Assembly (NCBI GenBank): GCA_024235795.1
Contig: JACKLR010000001.1
Location: forward strand, 620,001 to 684,000
Origin: Burkholderiales bacterium
GTDB taxonomy: Bacteria; Pseudomonadota; Gammaproteobacteria; Burkholderiales; Nitrosomonadaceae
Length of the DNA: 64,000 nucleotides
Reading direction: 5' to 3'
The notes under the pieces were generated by a model. That model saw nothing but the letters and a program-made list of their open reading frames with translations, had not been told where the DNA came from and did no database searches. Positions within the stretch are counted from its first letter, which is position 1; every line of letters starts with the position of its first letter. The translations under genes and the position numbers were made by a program. This document shows positions 9,705-18,979 of the stretch, piece by piece.

Positions 9705-10766
9705 CTAATGAAATTTACGGCTCAATGAATGCACGGCTTCAACCAATACAGCTGCATTTTCAGGTGGCGTAAACTGTGATATGCCATGTCCCAGATTAAA
9801 GACATGACCACTGCCACTTCCAAAACTTGTCAGGATTTTTTCTACCTCTTGGGCAATCACTTCGGGCGAGGAAAACAACACCGATGGATCAAGATTACCC
9901 TGTAATGCCACCTTGTCACCAACCCGCCGACGCGCATCCCCTATATCAATTGTCCAGTCCAGACCTACTGCATTACACCCAATATCGGCAATCGCTTCCA
10001 GCCACAATCCGCCGCCTTTGGTGAATACAATACTGGGTATGCGCACACCGTCCTGTTCCTGTTTAAGCCCATCCACTATTTGCTGCATATAATGAAGCGA
10101 AAATTCCCGATAAGCAGCGTGAGACAATGCTCCCCCCCAGGTATCGAAAATCATCACTGCCTGCGCACCTGACTCGATTTGTGCATTCAGATATGCTGTC
10201 ACTGCCTGTGCGTTTTTGTTCAATATCTGATGCAATAATTCGGGTTGTTTATACAACATCGTCTTGATCTCACGGAAATCCGTTCCACCACGTCCTTCGA
10301 CCATATAACAAGCCAATGTAAAAGGGCTGCCGGAAAAACCAATCAAAGGCACTCGATTCTCAAGTGCTTTGCGAATCTCCGAAACAGCATCCATCACATA
10401 GCGTAAATCATTGTACGGATCTGGAACCCTTAGAGCATGAATATCCACTGCATTACGCAAAGGTTTTTCAAACATCGGTCCTTCACCTTGAGCAAAATAA
10501 AGCCCAAGCCCCATTGCATCTGGTATGGTCAGAATATCCGAAAACAAAATGGCCGCATCTAGAGGAAATCGTTCCAAAGGCTGCAGCGTCACTTCCGTGG
10601 CTAATGCCGGCGTTTTACAAAGTGTCAGGAAATCACCCGCACGTGCACGTGTCTGATTGTATTCAGCCAGATACCGTCCCGCCTGGCGCATGAGCCATAC
10701 TGGTGTATATTCAACCGGTTGCTTCAATAAAGCACGTAAAAATGTATCGTTCTTAGGAATTGTCAT
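9705..10766 (-). CDS. hemE: Uroporphyrinogen decarboxylase
   Basis: 353 residues, the standard length. The N-terminal signature PVWLMRQAGRYLAEY carries the substrate-binding arginines. The conserved aspartate is in FSDILTIPDAMGLGL, and GFSGSPFTLACYMVEG and the C-terminal HVFNLGHGISQFTPPE are all family motifs. It decarboxylates the four acetate side chains of uroporphyrinogen III to give coproporphyrinogen III in the cytoplasm. Haem demand is high in ammonia oxidisers because of their multihaem cytochromes. A 535-bp AT-rich gap lies upstream. Confidence 0.97.
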   Translation of the reverse strand: MTIPKNDTFLRALLKQPVEYTPVWLMRQAGRYLAEYNQTRARAGDFLTLCKTPALATEVTLQPLERFPLDAAILFSDILTIPDAMGLGLYFAQGEGPMFEKPLRNAVDIHALRVPDPYNDLRYVMDAVSEIRKALENRVPLIGFSGSPFTLACYMVEGRGGTDFREIKTMLYKQPELLHQILNKNAQAVTAYLNAQIESGAQAVMIFDTWGGALSHAAYREFSLHYMQQIVDGLKQEQDGVRIPSIVFTKGGGLWLEAIADIGCNAVGLDWTIDIGDARRRVGDKVALQGNLDPSVLFSSPEVIAQEVEKILTSFGSGSGHVFNLGHGISQFTPPENAAVLVEAVHSLSRKFH

Positions 10767-11301
10767 TAATAAGCCTATGCAATGTTTGTTTTCTTGTTAT
10801 TTTGAAAGGCTATTCCTCAGCAGGCCGTCTAAGCTATCTATGGCGAATACCACATTTATAAAAACAGGTTTTAAGCGCATTCATCAACTATAAATGCCGC
10901 TTTTTATGCGGTTGCAAAACCAATTTATTTGACTGTTTCAGATATTTTCTCAACGGCCTGTTAGCGAGTACTCGTTATTAACTAACAAGTTGATAAAGTA
11001 CTAGTACACTAACCTAACTTTTTTCCAAAAGTGCTATATTACCAGCGAATGACAATAACGTACATTGACAATTTTGTATGTCATGCAACAATAACAGACT
11101 TGCAAAGTACTAATACCTGATTTTAGTTGATGACGATATAATCCTGTTTTTTGTACCAAACAGAATGACAGTCCGATATTTTTAAATTTTGTTCCTATCT
11201 AAAAAGACCTTAAACTGGCGATAAACAGGCTTTAACTCGTTAATAACGTACTATAAATTCTCTCAAGTTGGTGCCCTACTATTAGAATTATTCGAGCAAG
11301 A
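10767..11301. other. AT-rich intergenic region with repeated AGTACT cores
   Basis: No gene is seen in 535 bp between the divergent hemE and the diguanylate cyclase. The hexamer AGTACT occurs at 10967, 10997 and 11106. The first two sit in 10-bp palindromes (CGAGTACTCG at 10965-10974, GTACTAGTAC at 10998-11007). These could be operator sites for either divergent gene; no promoter is assigned with confidence. Confidence 0.35.
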
Positions 11302-12651
11302 ATGGATAAACTCATTGATCATCAACTGCACCAACAAAATTCCGGACATTTGCTCGTTTTATTACATGCACAAACAACATGTGTGGTTTTGGCTGGCGGC
11401 ATTGCCGTTATCACACTGTTTGGATGGCTGATTCCTCCAGTTGCTCTAATACTGCCCGAAGGGTGGTGGCTCATGAAACAAAATACTGCGCTTTGCATCA
11501 TGCTCAGCGCATTAACAATCATGTTAATTCAGAAAGAATATAGCACGCTGACTATCCGATTATGCGGGATTACCATAATTTTATTAGCCACAATTTCATT
11601 GTACGGCCACGCTAGCGGCCAGACACTCATGCTTGAGACACTCCTGACACAAGATGATTACACAAAATTTTCAGGCAGAATGTCAGTACATGCCGTGATA
11701 TTTTTTTATCTACTGGGCATTTCTTTCATTATTGCAAATAAAGACCAGAACCATCGCAATAATCTTCGTGACATTTTAACCTTATTGCTCATTGGCATGG
11801 TCTTGGTAATTTTCTCCGGCTATTTTTTTTCAGCAACAAGCTTATATGGCCATTCGACTGAAATTCTGGTTTCTTTTCAGACGTTCATTTGTATGTGCTT
11901 GTTGACATTCGCAAACTTTGTTCGTGGAATTTATGGCGGCATTTTTTCATTATTCCTTGGTTTTGGAATCGGAAGCTATACTGCAAGAGTTGCGCTGCCC
12001 TGGGCCATAGTAGGTCCTTTTGCGATCATTAGTGCCATCAACTACTTTTCAACTCCCAGTGGCATTTCACAAGAAATTCAAATAGCACTTTCCGCTACGT
12101 TGCTGTCACTCATGTTTTTTTTTATTATTCTGTGGTTATCCAACAAAATCAGCCACCTAGAAGATAATCTACAAAAATTGGCGCTGACTGATGAAATGAC
12201 AGGCTTATATAATCACCGTGCTTTTAGCATCTTAGGCAAGCATGTTTTTTTAGATAGTCTCCGAAACGACACTAATATGATATTGTTATATTTTGATCTG
12301 GATGGATTAAAAAAAATTAATGATACGCTAGGTCATCAAATCGGATCAGAAATGATTATTGAATTTGCAAATTTACTGAAAGCAAATTTTCGCCGTAATG
12401 AGACAATAGCACGTATTGGTGGCGATGAATTTGTGGTTTTAAGCAAAAAAAATGAAATAGATGCGGCGCTTATACGACTGGCCGATGCTATCAAAGCCGC
12501 CAACTGTAAAAGTAACAAACCTTACAAAATTAGCTATAGTCAGGGAAAAATCATCGGAAAAGCAAAGGATTTTGCGTCGCTGGATGATCTTCTGACACAA
12601 GCAGATGCGCTAATGTATGAAAATAAGAAGCAAAAAAAACTTAAGTCCTGA
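11302..12651 (+). CDS. Membrane-bound diguanylate cyclase (GGDEF)
   Basis: 449 residues. An N-terminal integral-membrane sensor of about eight hydrophobic segments (residues 20-285, MASE-like) ends in a short helix (NKISHLEDNLQKLALTDEMTG). A GGDEF domain follows, with LTDEMTGLYNHRAF, LYFDLDGLKKINDTLGHQIGSE and the active-site motif RIGGDEFVVL near residue 374. It makes cyclic di-GMP from two GTP. The loop upstream of GGDEF does not show a clear RxxD inhibitory site, so feedback control is uncertain. No EAL partner is visible in the window. Confidence 0.9.
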   Translation: MDKLIDHQLHQQNSGHLLVLLHAQTTCVVLAGGIAVITLFGWLIPPVALILPEGWWLMKQNTALCIMLSALTIMLIQKEYSTLTIRLCGITIILLATISLYGHASGQTLMLETLLTQDDYTKFSGRMSVHAVIFFYLLGISFIIANKDQNHRNNLRDILTLLLIGMVLVIFSGYFFSATSLYGHSTEILVSFQTFICMCLLTFANFVRGIYGGIFSLFLGFGIGSYTARVALPWAIVGPFAIISAINYFSTPSGISQEIQIALSATLLSLMFFFIILWLSNKISHLEDNLQKLALTDEMTGLYNHRAFSILGKHVFLDSLRNDTNMILLYFDLDGLKKINDTLGHQIGSEMIIEFANLLKANFRRNETIARIGGDEFVVLSKKNEIDAALIRLADAIKAANCKSNKPYKISYSQGKIIGKAKDFASLDDLLTQADALMYENKKQKKLKS

Positions 12652-12717
12652 TTGCTTCTTGATTACTGCCAGACAAAGTTCTGGTCATTTCATTTTTTCA
12701 GCCATTAGATTTTGCAA

Positions 12718-12879
12718 CTAATGTATTTCAACCAATTCATGTTGAATATCGGTCTCATCCAGGTAATCAAAATCGTCTTTGGCTAATTCCATTTCATCGA
12801 TGATTTCTATAATCCGGCTATCAGGCATCATGCCGTCAGCCACATCATCAATATCGTCAAAAGCGCGGTCTGTGTTCAT
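12718..12879 (-). CDS. Small acidic protein, 53 residues
   Basis: A frame from ATG at 12879 to TAG at 12718 encodes MNTDRAFDDIDDVADGMMPD... ending ...DIQHELVEIH. A GGAGG ribosome binding site lies nine bases before the ATG. About a third of the residues are Asp or Glu, with no Cys or Trp and no TM segment. The composition and strong RBS argue for a real gene, although I recognise no family. It is convergent with the diguanylate cyclase (66 bp apart). Confidence 0.6.
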   Translation of the reverse strand: MNTDRAFDDIDDVADGMMPDSRIIEIIDEMELAKDDFDYLDETDIQHELVEIH

Positions 12880-13463
12880 CGCAGGATTCCTCCGCAATAC
12901 TGATTGAGTGGAGCTACAATTAAACCGTATCTTTTGAAATACTCAAAGCGAGGACAGACAGCAATTTACCCCATAATTCATAAGTTTATCTCATCCCCGA
13001 GTAATAGAATATAGAATTTAGGCACTAAGAAAAGAACAAACTAACGACAGTGAACGCGAAATAAACATTAGACGCTTTATCGGATAATGCGCAAGACTTT
13101 GGTGCAATCGCTTTCCAGGGTGACTTTTATATAGGGAGGAAAGTATGAAATTTGCACTCAGCTTACCCGGAACACCACTGGCAATGTGAAACTATAATTT
13201 CAAGACTTATGCGTCATACCATATGACGCATCGTGCAAAAGCAGTATTTGTGGCGATTTCATATCAATCTAAAACCGTTTATCCTGAGTATAACAGCATC
13301 AATCGGTTTCGCATTTTTGAATTGATGCCAGGACTAATTCAGCCACCCGGAAAATCTGATAGAATTGCAGATTCAGCAGTTAAGAATTCCAAAAACCGAA
13401 CGCCACCAGGTCGTAGAATTTAAACTTACGACTCGCATCAAAAACAATAAAATATAGAACGTT
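12880..13463. other. 584-bp gap with a leader-like ORF and a perfect hairpin
   Basis: No large gene is supported. A strong ribosome binding site (AGGGAGGAAAGT) precedes a 14-codon ORF at 13145-13189 (MKFALSLPGTPLAM, then TGA). Seventy bases on, at 13209-13231, a perfect 10-bp stem with a 3-nt loop occurs (ATGCGTCATA/TATGACGCAT). A 66-codon open frame across 13223-13423 lacks a ribosome binding site and is considered noise. Confidence 0.4.
13145..13189 (+). CDS. Possible 14-residue leader peptide or gene remnant
   Basis: ATG at 13145 is preceded by GGAGG at optimal spacing and followed by 13 codons and TGA (13187-13189). The peptide MKFALSLPGTPLAM is not a classical attenuator (no run of one amino acid). 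It could be the start of a decayed gene. Placed about 275 bp upstream of serB, just before a perfect hairpin. Confidence 0.3.
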   Translation: MKFALSLPGTPLAM

Positions 13464-14297
13464 ATGCAGCTTATTATTCAGGGTACCGAAGTCGAAAACT
13501 TTGATTTGAGAGCGTTAGCAAAGCTCGCTCGGGCAAATCAAATTGAAAGAATTTCCGGCCAGGCATTCAGACTCAAAAATATTCAACAGCAAGATGGCGT
13601 TGCTGATTATTGCAAAAAAGTTAACCTAGATTTTGCATTTATCCCTACAAATCAATTATTATCTGATTTTAAATTGATCGCGATGGATATGGATTCAACA
13701 CTGCTTTCAATCGAATCCATAGATGAAGTGGCCGACATGCACCATATAAAGCCACAAGTCGCTGAAATTACACTCAAAACCATGCGCGGTGAAATCAGCT
13801 TTGAAGAAAGTTTAACACAGCGGACCGCGTTACTTAACGGATTAGACGCTCATGCACTTCAAAAAGTCTATGATGAACGTGTACAACTCAGCCCTGGTAC
13901 TGAAATTCTGCTCAAGAAAGCCAGAAACGCTGGCCTGAAAACAATGGTTATCTCCGGCGGCTTTACCTTTTTTACGGACAGAATCAAAGAAAGGCTGAAT
14001 CTGGATTTTGCTGCCGCCAACACACTTGAAATCAAAAATAACAAACTCACCGGAAAAGTACTGGGAAAAATTCTTGGTCGGCAAGGTAAAGCCGAAGCTT
14101 TACTCAATGTATGCGATAAACACGCAATTGAACACAAACAGGTTATCGCCATCGGCGATGGCGCGAATGACCTGGACATGATGGCGGCGGCAGGCATCAG
14201 TATTGCCTATCACGCAAAGCCTGTCGTACAAGAAAAAGCCACCTATTCCATTAATCATGTTGGTCTGAATGGCGTTATTAATCTGTTTAATGAATAA
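13464..14297 (+). CDS. serB: Phosphoserine phosphatase
   Basis: 277 residues. After a short N-terminal regulatory-like region, the HAD core begins with MDMDSTLLSIESIDEVADM (nucleophile and acid Asp of the DxDxT/S motif). Cap-domain segment LTQRTALLNG follows, then the Ser in MVISGGFTFFTDRI, Lys in KVLGKILGRQGKAE, and the terminal Asp pair in IAIGDGANDLDMMAAAGISIAY. It catalyses the last step of serine synthesis, O-phosphoserine to serine plus phosphate, in the cytoplasm. It is convergent with the malic enzyme gene (41 bp between ends). Confidence 0.95.
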   Translation: MQLIIQGTEVENFDLRALAKLARANQIERISGQAFRLKNIQQQDGVADYCKKVNLDFAFIPTNQLLSDFKLIAMDMDSTLLSIESIDEVADMHHIKPQVAEITLKTMRGEISFEESLTQRTALLNGLDAHALQKVYDERVQLSPGTEILLKKARNAGLKTMVISGGFTFFTDRIKERLNLDFAAANTLEIKNNKLTGKVLGKILGRQGKAEALLNVCDKHAIEHKQVIAIGDGANDLDMMAAAGISIAYHAKPVVQEKATYSINHVGLNGVINLFNE

Positions 14298-14338
14298 TTG
14301 CAAAATGATCCACTTGTACTCATACACTCAATTCAAAC

Positions 14339-15958
14339 TTAATAATTGGGCTCGTACATCAAGGATTGAATATATTCATCCAAGTCTTCTGGCAGTTTTT
14401 CGTCTACCAGCCCTTCTCGCATAGCGATCTGGCAAATCCTTACCGCGATTGACCGTGATACTTGACGAACTCGTGTGAGCGCGGGATATACTGAACCTTT
14501 AGAAATTTCTTCTTCGGTAACAAGATTGGCCAGTACCTCTGCAGCAGCCAGAAACATGTTTTCAGTGATGAGTCGCGCTGAACTGGCGTATATTCCAAGG
14601 CCAATGCCAGGAAAAATATAGGCATTATTACCCTGCCCTGGATAGAAATACTTTTCTTGATATCGTACCGCTTCAAACGGGCTGCCACTGGCGAAAATAA
14701 CACGCCCGTCACTCCACCTGTACGCTTCTTCTGCAGTGCATTCGGTATGCGAAGTCGGATTTGACAACGCGATAATCACGGGTCTTTCGTTAACCGCCGC
14801 CATTTGCCGCACCACCTGCTCTGTAAAAGTACCTGCAACACCTGTGGCGCCAATCAAAACATCAGGCCTGATATCGGCAATCGCATCGACAAAACTGCAC
14901 GGCGCATGTGCATGAGCGAATGGCCTAATCCGCGGCTTAATCATTTGATTTGTTGAAACCACTAATCCTTTCCGGTCAATAAACCAGAGTCTTTCGCGAG
15001 CCTGTTGTTCACTAAGCCCATGCGCGACAAATGCCGACACCATTAATTCTGCTGTACCGCCCGCTGCCGAGCCTGTCCCTAGAAACATGATTCTCAGGTC
15101 CGAAAACTGCTTTTGTGTAATGCGGCAAGATGAATATACGCCCGCTAGCGTCACTGCGGCTGTACCTTGAATATCGTCATTAAAACAGCACACTTTTGCC
15201 CCATAACGATCAAGAAAATCAAAGGCATTTGGCGTAAGAAAATCTTCAAACTGGATTAGTGCATTGGGAAACCGGACTTGCACTGCCTGAACAAACTCAT
15301 CGACCATCAACAAATATTCATCGCCTTTCAGGCGCGAATGGGGATATCCCAAATACAATGGATCCTCTCGCAGTGGTTCATTGTTTGTACCCACGTCAAG
15401 CATAACAGGCATACAGTAAGCGGGGGGAATACCGGCACAGGCCACATACAGGGCCACCTTTCCGATCGGGATTCCCATACCATTTGCACCGAGATCACCC
15501 AGACCCAATATTCTTTCCCCATCGGTAACAACAATAATACGGATATCTTTTCCCGGCCAATTGCCCAACACGCTTTCCATTTCTCCACGATCTTCAGGTG
15601 TAATATACAGCCCCTGTGGTCTTCTAAAGATATGCGCAAACTCTTTGCAGGCTTCACCGACTGTCGGTGTATAAACCAGTGGCAGAATCTCATCCATATG
15701 ATCAATCATTGTTCGATAAAAAAGCCGCTGATTTCGGTCCAGCAGTGCATTTAAAAAAATATACTTTTCAATGTCGCTGCTTTTGCGGCGCATATTCTCG
15801 AGCACGCGCTCTTTTTGTTTACTGATATTGGCCACATCATAAGGCAACAATCCATTCAAGCCATACCGTTTGCGCTCTTCCCTTGTAAATGCAGTCGATT
15901 TTGTGCAGGCCGGATCATCCAATAATGCTTTACCATATAATTCTTTCATGAAGCCCAC
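14339..15958 (-). CDS. maeA: NAD-dependent malic enzyme (oxaloacetate-decarboxylating)
   Basis: 539 residues, the long SfcA/MaeA-type class. Motifs: YTPTVGEACKEF near the N-terminus, VVTDGERILGLGDLGANGMGIPIGK (catalytic region), FEDFLTPNAFDFLDRYGAKVCCFNDDIQGTAAVTLAG (metal-binding Glu/Asp), and the Rossmann stretch IMFLGTGSAAGGTAELM. The C-terminal part contains LIGATGVAGTFTEQVV and ALSNPTSHTECTAEEAYRWSDGRVIFASGSPF. It converts malate to pyruvate and CO2 with reduction of a nicotinamide cofactor. Which of NAD or NADP is used is not readable with certainty. It is convergent with serB. Confidence 0.92.
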   Translation of the reverse strand: MGFMKELYGKALLDDPACTKSTAFTREERKRYGLNGLLPYDVANISKQKERVLENMRRKSSDIEKYIFLNALLDRNQRLFYRTMIDHMDEILPLVYTPTVGEACKEFAHIFRRPQGLYITPEDRGEMESVLGNWPGKDIRIIVVTDGERILGLGDLGANGMGIPIGKVALYVACAGIPPAYCMPVMLDVGTNNEPLREDPLYLGYPHSRLKGDEYLLMVDEFVQAVQVRFPNALIQFEDFLTPNAFDFLDRYGAKVCCFNDDIQGTAAVTLAGVYSSCRITQKQFSDLRIMFLGTGSAAGGTAELMVSAFVAHGLSEQQARERLWFIDRKGLVVSTNQMIKPRIRPFAHAHAPCSFVDAIADIRPDVLIGATGVAGTFTEQVVRQMAAVNERPVIIALSNPTSHTECTAEEAYRWSDGRVIFASGSPFEAVRYQEKYFYPGQGNNAYIFPGIGLGIYASSARLITENMFLAAAEVLANLVTEEEISKGSVYPALTRVRQVSRSIAVRICQIAMREGLVDEKLPEDLDEYIQSLMYEPNY

Positions 15959-16302
15959 CTTTGTAGAGTTGTTTTATATTCATTTATAAATTCCCTTTTT
16001 GCAGGAACAAATAATCACGGCATGCTGTCCCATAACATCAGAATGGTATTGAACCTTTCTTTTCATTTTACACGCGATATTGCATAATCATCTCACCATT
16101 AATGAGCGTGTTATGATGCAGAACAGGAAGACTGTCCACCAGCAGCGTTTTTATTCTGGACCAATGTTGGACAGCCAAGCTTTCGTTAGTTAAACTTGCA
16201 CTTAACATAATTATAATTTTAACTGTGTCACATAAATCGATTCTGAATTATTGTTTTTATATTTTTTCCGAATAGCTTATTACCCATTTTCATCCTTTAA
16301 AT
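15959..16302. other. Divergent intergenic region, malic enzyme / globin
   Basis: 344 bp, AT-rich, lying between the 5' ends of the malic enzyme and globin genes. Both promoters should be here, but no hexamer pair is clear enough to assign and no gene is seen. Confidence 0.3.
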
Positions 16303-16728
16303 ATGAACCAATCACCTTTTCCAACACCTAATCCGGATTTATATACAGAAGAAGAAATCAACAAACTTGTCCATGAATTTTATGCGAAAGCGAGAAAAGA
16401 TCCTGCACTTGGACCCATCTTTGAAGAGCATGTTATCGACTGGGATGCACATTTTGTTCAAATGACCAACTTCTGGTCCGCTCAACTGCGTGGCACCAGT
16501 CGTTTCCGCGGCGCACCCATGCCGAAACATATTGCGCTACCGGATTTAACAGCCAATCTGTTTGAACGATGGCTTTCGCTCTTCAAACAAACTACGCAAG
16601 AATTGGGTAATACCACGCTTGAGCAACATGCCAATACAATTGCCACATTTATAGCAAACAGGCTTTGGCAAGGCTATCAAATGAGCCACTTCCCTGACAA
16701 AGAACCTGCAATGCTCCATAGTTCATAA
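16303..16728 (+). CDS. Group III truncated haemoglobin
   Basis: 141 residues. The start NPDLYTEEEINKLVHEFYAKARKDPALGPIFEEHV..WDAHFVQMTNFWSAQLRGTSRFRGAPMPKH matches group III (P-type, Ctb-like) globins. The conserved Tyr and Trp (FWSAQLRG) are present, and the histidine after GAPMPKH (about residue 72) is the likely proximal haem ligand. The C-terminal ANRLWQGYQM helix is also typical. These proteins bind O2 or NO; in ammonia-oxidising bacteria a role in handling nitric oxide is plausible but inferred. The next gene (diguanylate cyclase) lies 117 bp downstream in the same direction. Confidence 0.9.
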   Translation: MNQSPFPTPNPDLYTEEEINKLVHEFYAKARKDPALGPIFEEHVIDWDAHFVQMTNFWSAQLRGTSRFRGAPMPKHIALPDLTANLFERWLSLFKQTTQELGNTTLEQHANTIATFIANRLWQGYQMSHFPDKEPAMLHSS

Positions 16729-16845
16729 TTGTCCAATATACAAATAAACGATTAAAACAACTTTTATATGCCTTTTTAAAAAATCGAAACAATAGAATTC
16801 CATTATAAATAGAATTTAATAATTACTGATTAACAGAGAAATCTA

Positions 16846-18501
16846 TTGAAAAGCATTAAAAGCAAGATCATTGTTTTCGCTTTATTATCGACACTCGTAC
16901 CTTCACTTGTGTTGGGAATGATTTCGTTTCAGCAAAATGAAAAATTAATCAAAGCAAATGTCAAGCGCGAACTGCGTATCCTGGCCAGTCATGCCAGCTA
17001 TGAGATTGACGCATGGATTAATCAAAATATCCATGAAGCAAATTCTTTAACTTCGGCAAAAATACTCATCGATGCACTGTCAAATCCGGCCGACAATCAG
17101 AATGGACAAATCAAAAATTCTCCCGAAATCCTCACCCATTATCTGCGCTCTGTCCATAAAAGATTGGAAACAATCCTGGAATTGACCGTAATTGACACCC
17201 AAAAAAAAGTTATTGCGAGCAGCTCAAATCAACATGTTCACAAAAAGCCGCTACAAGAGGAATGGCTAGGAAACCGAATATCACAATATCCTGTTGTTTC
17301 TCCACCGCAGTTTCATGAAAAGTTTAAGACAGTAACTGTCCAGATTGCCTTGCCCATCATATCTTACAACGACTACATTTTAGGTCAGTTAGTACTCGTA
17401 TATGATTTGCTTGAAATCAAACCGGCATTAAAAAACTCTCCAAAATCTCCACGCGGTGAAATCCTTTTGCTTAATCCGGATGGTGGTGTACTACTGGCAA
17501 GCCACGCCGACGTAACACATCCTTCAACGCTTGATCCATCGACATTTCACTACTTAAAAAACAATCCCGGCAACTTCACGACATTCAAGGATTTTTTACA
17601 AGAATATGTCATAGGCTTGGCATACACTGCAGAAATGTTACCTATTACTGTTTTAGCTGAAAAAAAACATAGAGATGTCTATGCCGCATGGACAGAACAA
17701 CGCAACCTATTTTTTGTTCTGGTGGGAATATCGATTCTTATTGTAGCCAGTATTGCAATATACCTTGGCCATTCCATTGTTACCCCACTGCAGCGCTTGA
17801 TTAACGCTACCGGTCAGATTGTTAAAGGCAATCTGGATATTCCTATCACCGTTGTTACGCAAAAGGATGAGGTTGGAAAACTTGCGCAAATGTTTAATCT
17901 GATGACTGAAAAACTGCGCCAGAGTCAGTCAAAAATTTTGGCTGCCAATAAGGCAATGCAACAGAAAAACAAGTTACTGGAAAAACTATCGATTACTGAC
18001 GGACTAACCGGATTATATAATCGCAATAAACTTAATCTTATCATCCAGGATCAGCTTTTAAGATTCCAGCGTAACAACCGCACTTTCGCAATACTCATGA
18101 TTGATGTTGACTATTTCAAGGAGCTCAACGATAAACTTGGTCATATAGCTGGTGATGAAATCCTGACAACCGTTGCCAAGTGTTTAATGCAATCCATCCG
18201 AAGTATAGATTTTGCTGCTCGCTTTGGTGGCGATGAATTTATTATTATTCAAACTGAAACAACCGCTTCAGAAGCCGCCATCACCGCTGAACGCATTCGG
18301 TCAAAAGTTTCTGAAATATATTGCAAGACTATCGACAAGACAATTAATGTTACACTAAGTATTGGCATTATTCAGTCAGAAATCAAAGACACAACACCTA
18401 CAGCGCTTATTTCACGTGCAGATAATGCACTTTATGAAGCCAAACATGCCGGCCGCAACCAGGCCTATACCATTAATCCGAGCACAGCATTAACAGACTA
18501 G
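16846..18501 (+). CDS. Diguanylate cyclase with periplasmic Cache-like sensor and HAMP
   Basis: 551 residues, starting at TTG 16846 (no ATG gives the complete TM1). TM1 spans about residues 7-27, a Cache-like periplasmic domain about 30-285, and TM2 286-308. HAMP runs to about 365, and a coiled connector (SQSKILAANKAMQQKNKLLEKL) leads into the GGDEF domain: SITDGLTGLYNRNKL, MIDVDYFKELNDKLGHIAGDE and active site RFGGDEFIII near residue 461. It makes cyclic di-GMP in response to an extracellular ligand that cannot be named. This is the second GGDEF protein in 7 kb with no phosphodiesterase nearby. Confidence 0.9.
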   Translation: MKSIKSKIIVFALLSTLVPSLVLGMISFQQNEKLIKANVKRELRILASHASYEIDAWINQNIHEANSLTSAKILIDALSNPADNQNGQIKNSPEILTHYLRSVHKRLETILELTVIDTQKKVIASSSNQHVHKKPLQEEWLGNRISQYPVVSPPQFHEKFKTVTVQIALPIISYNDYILGQLVLVYDLLEIKPALKNSPKSPRGEILLLNPDGGVLLASHADVTHPSTLDPSTFHYLKNNPGNFTTFKDFLQEYVIGLAYTAEMLPITVLAEKKHRDVYAAWTEQRNLFFVLVGISILIVASIAIYLGHSIVTPLQRLINATGQIVKGNLDIPITVVTQKDEVGKLAQMFNLMTEKLRQSQSKILAANKAMQQKNKLLEKLSITDGLTGLYNRNKLNLIIQDQLLRFQRNNRTFAILMIDVDYFKELNDKLGHIAGDEILTTVAKCLMQSIRSIDFAARFGGDEFIIIQTETTASEAAITAERIRSKVSEIYCKTIDKTINVTLSIGIIQSEIKDTTPTALISRADNALYEAKHAGRNQAYTINPSTALTD

Positions 18502-18979
18502 GGACTGTTCTCAATGCGTGAATTATTTCTGTTGTTCCTGAAATGGTACCAGGCAAGACATGAGTAGCGAGGTTTGGTTATTCCAAATGAGCGACGAAGT
18601 TGAGCTGGCTCACATTTTAAGTCTACACAGCGTTATCATTCGCTCCTGTAGAGCGTCTACACTACGCTCGCTCTGCCTTGCAGGAACGTTCTATTGCCAA
18701 AAAGCACAACGCAGTCCATGGGCGCCGACAAACTCACCCCCTGGGCTTTACCGTGGTATTTTGCAACCGCGTTGCAGTACTTGAAAAGGAAACAATCCTT
18801 TCCTACTTACTACACCTTATTGCATAACACCACGGTAACGCTGCACCTGACAAAATCATGAAGAATCTAAAGGAATTCACCGCTGTCCCGCTAACTGACA
18901 AATGGAGAGGTCAGATCCAACCAAAATTGTTACAATAGAATATTCGATAACTTATTGAATAATATTTGATAATAAGGCC
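18502..18979. other. Intergenic region with a 19-bp imperfect inverted repeat
   Basis: No gene is supported in 478 bp; the open frame at 18560-18784 has no RBS and no family resemblance. Arms at 18748-18766 and 18820-18838 pair in 17 of 19 positions. Inside them are two further small hairpins: GCAAC/GTTGC just inside the left arm (overlapping its end) and AAAGGA/TCCTTT about 20 bases on. The whole resembles a structured RNA or a small non-autonomous element next to the IS debris on the right. Confidence 0.4.
18748..18838. repeat. 91-bp inverted-repeat structure
   Basis: Left arm begins TTACCGTGGT, right arm ends ACCACGGTAA. Extended over 19 bp there are two mismatches. Nested hairpins lie inside. 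No target duplication was recognised. Confidence 0.45.

Noticed and set aside
13223..13423. 66-codon frame upstream of serB
   Set aside because: It starts inside the perfect hairpin, has no RBS and no family character.
18560..18784. 74-codon frame before the IS4 remnant
   Set aside because: It has no RBS, no recognisable protein character and crosses the inverted-repeat structure.
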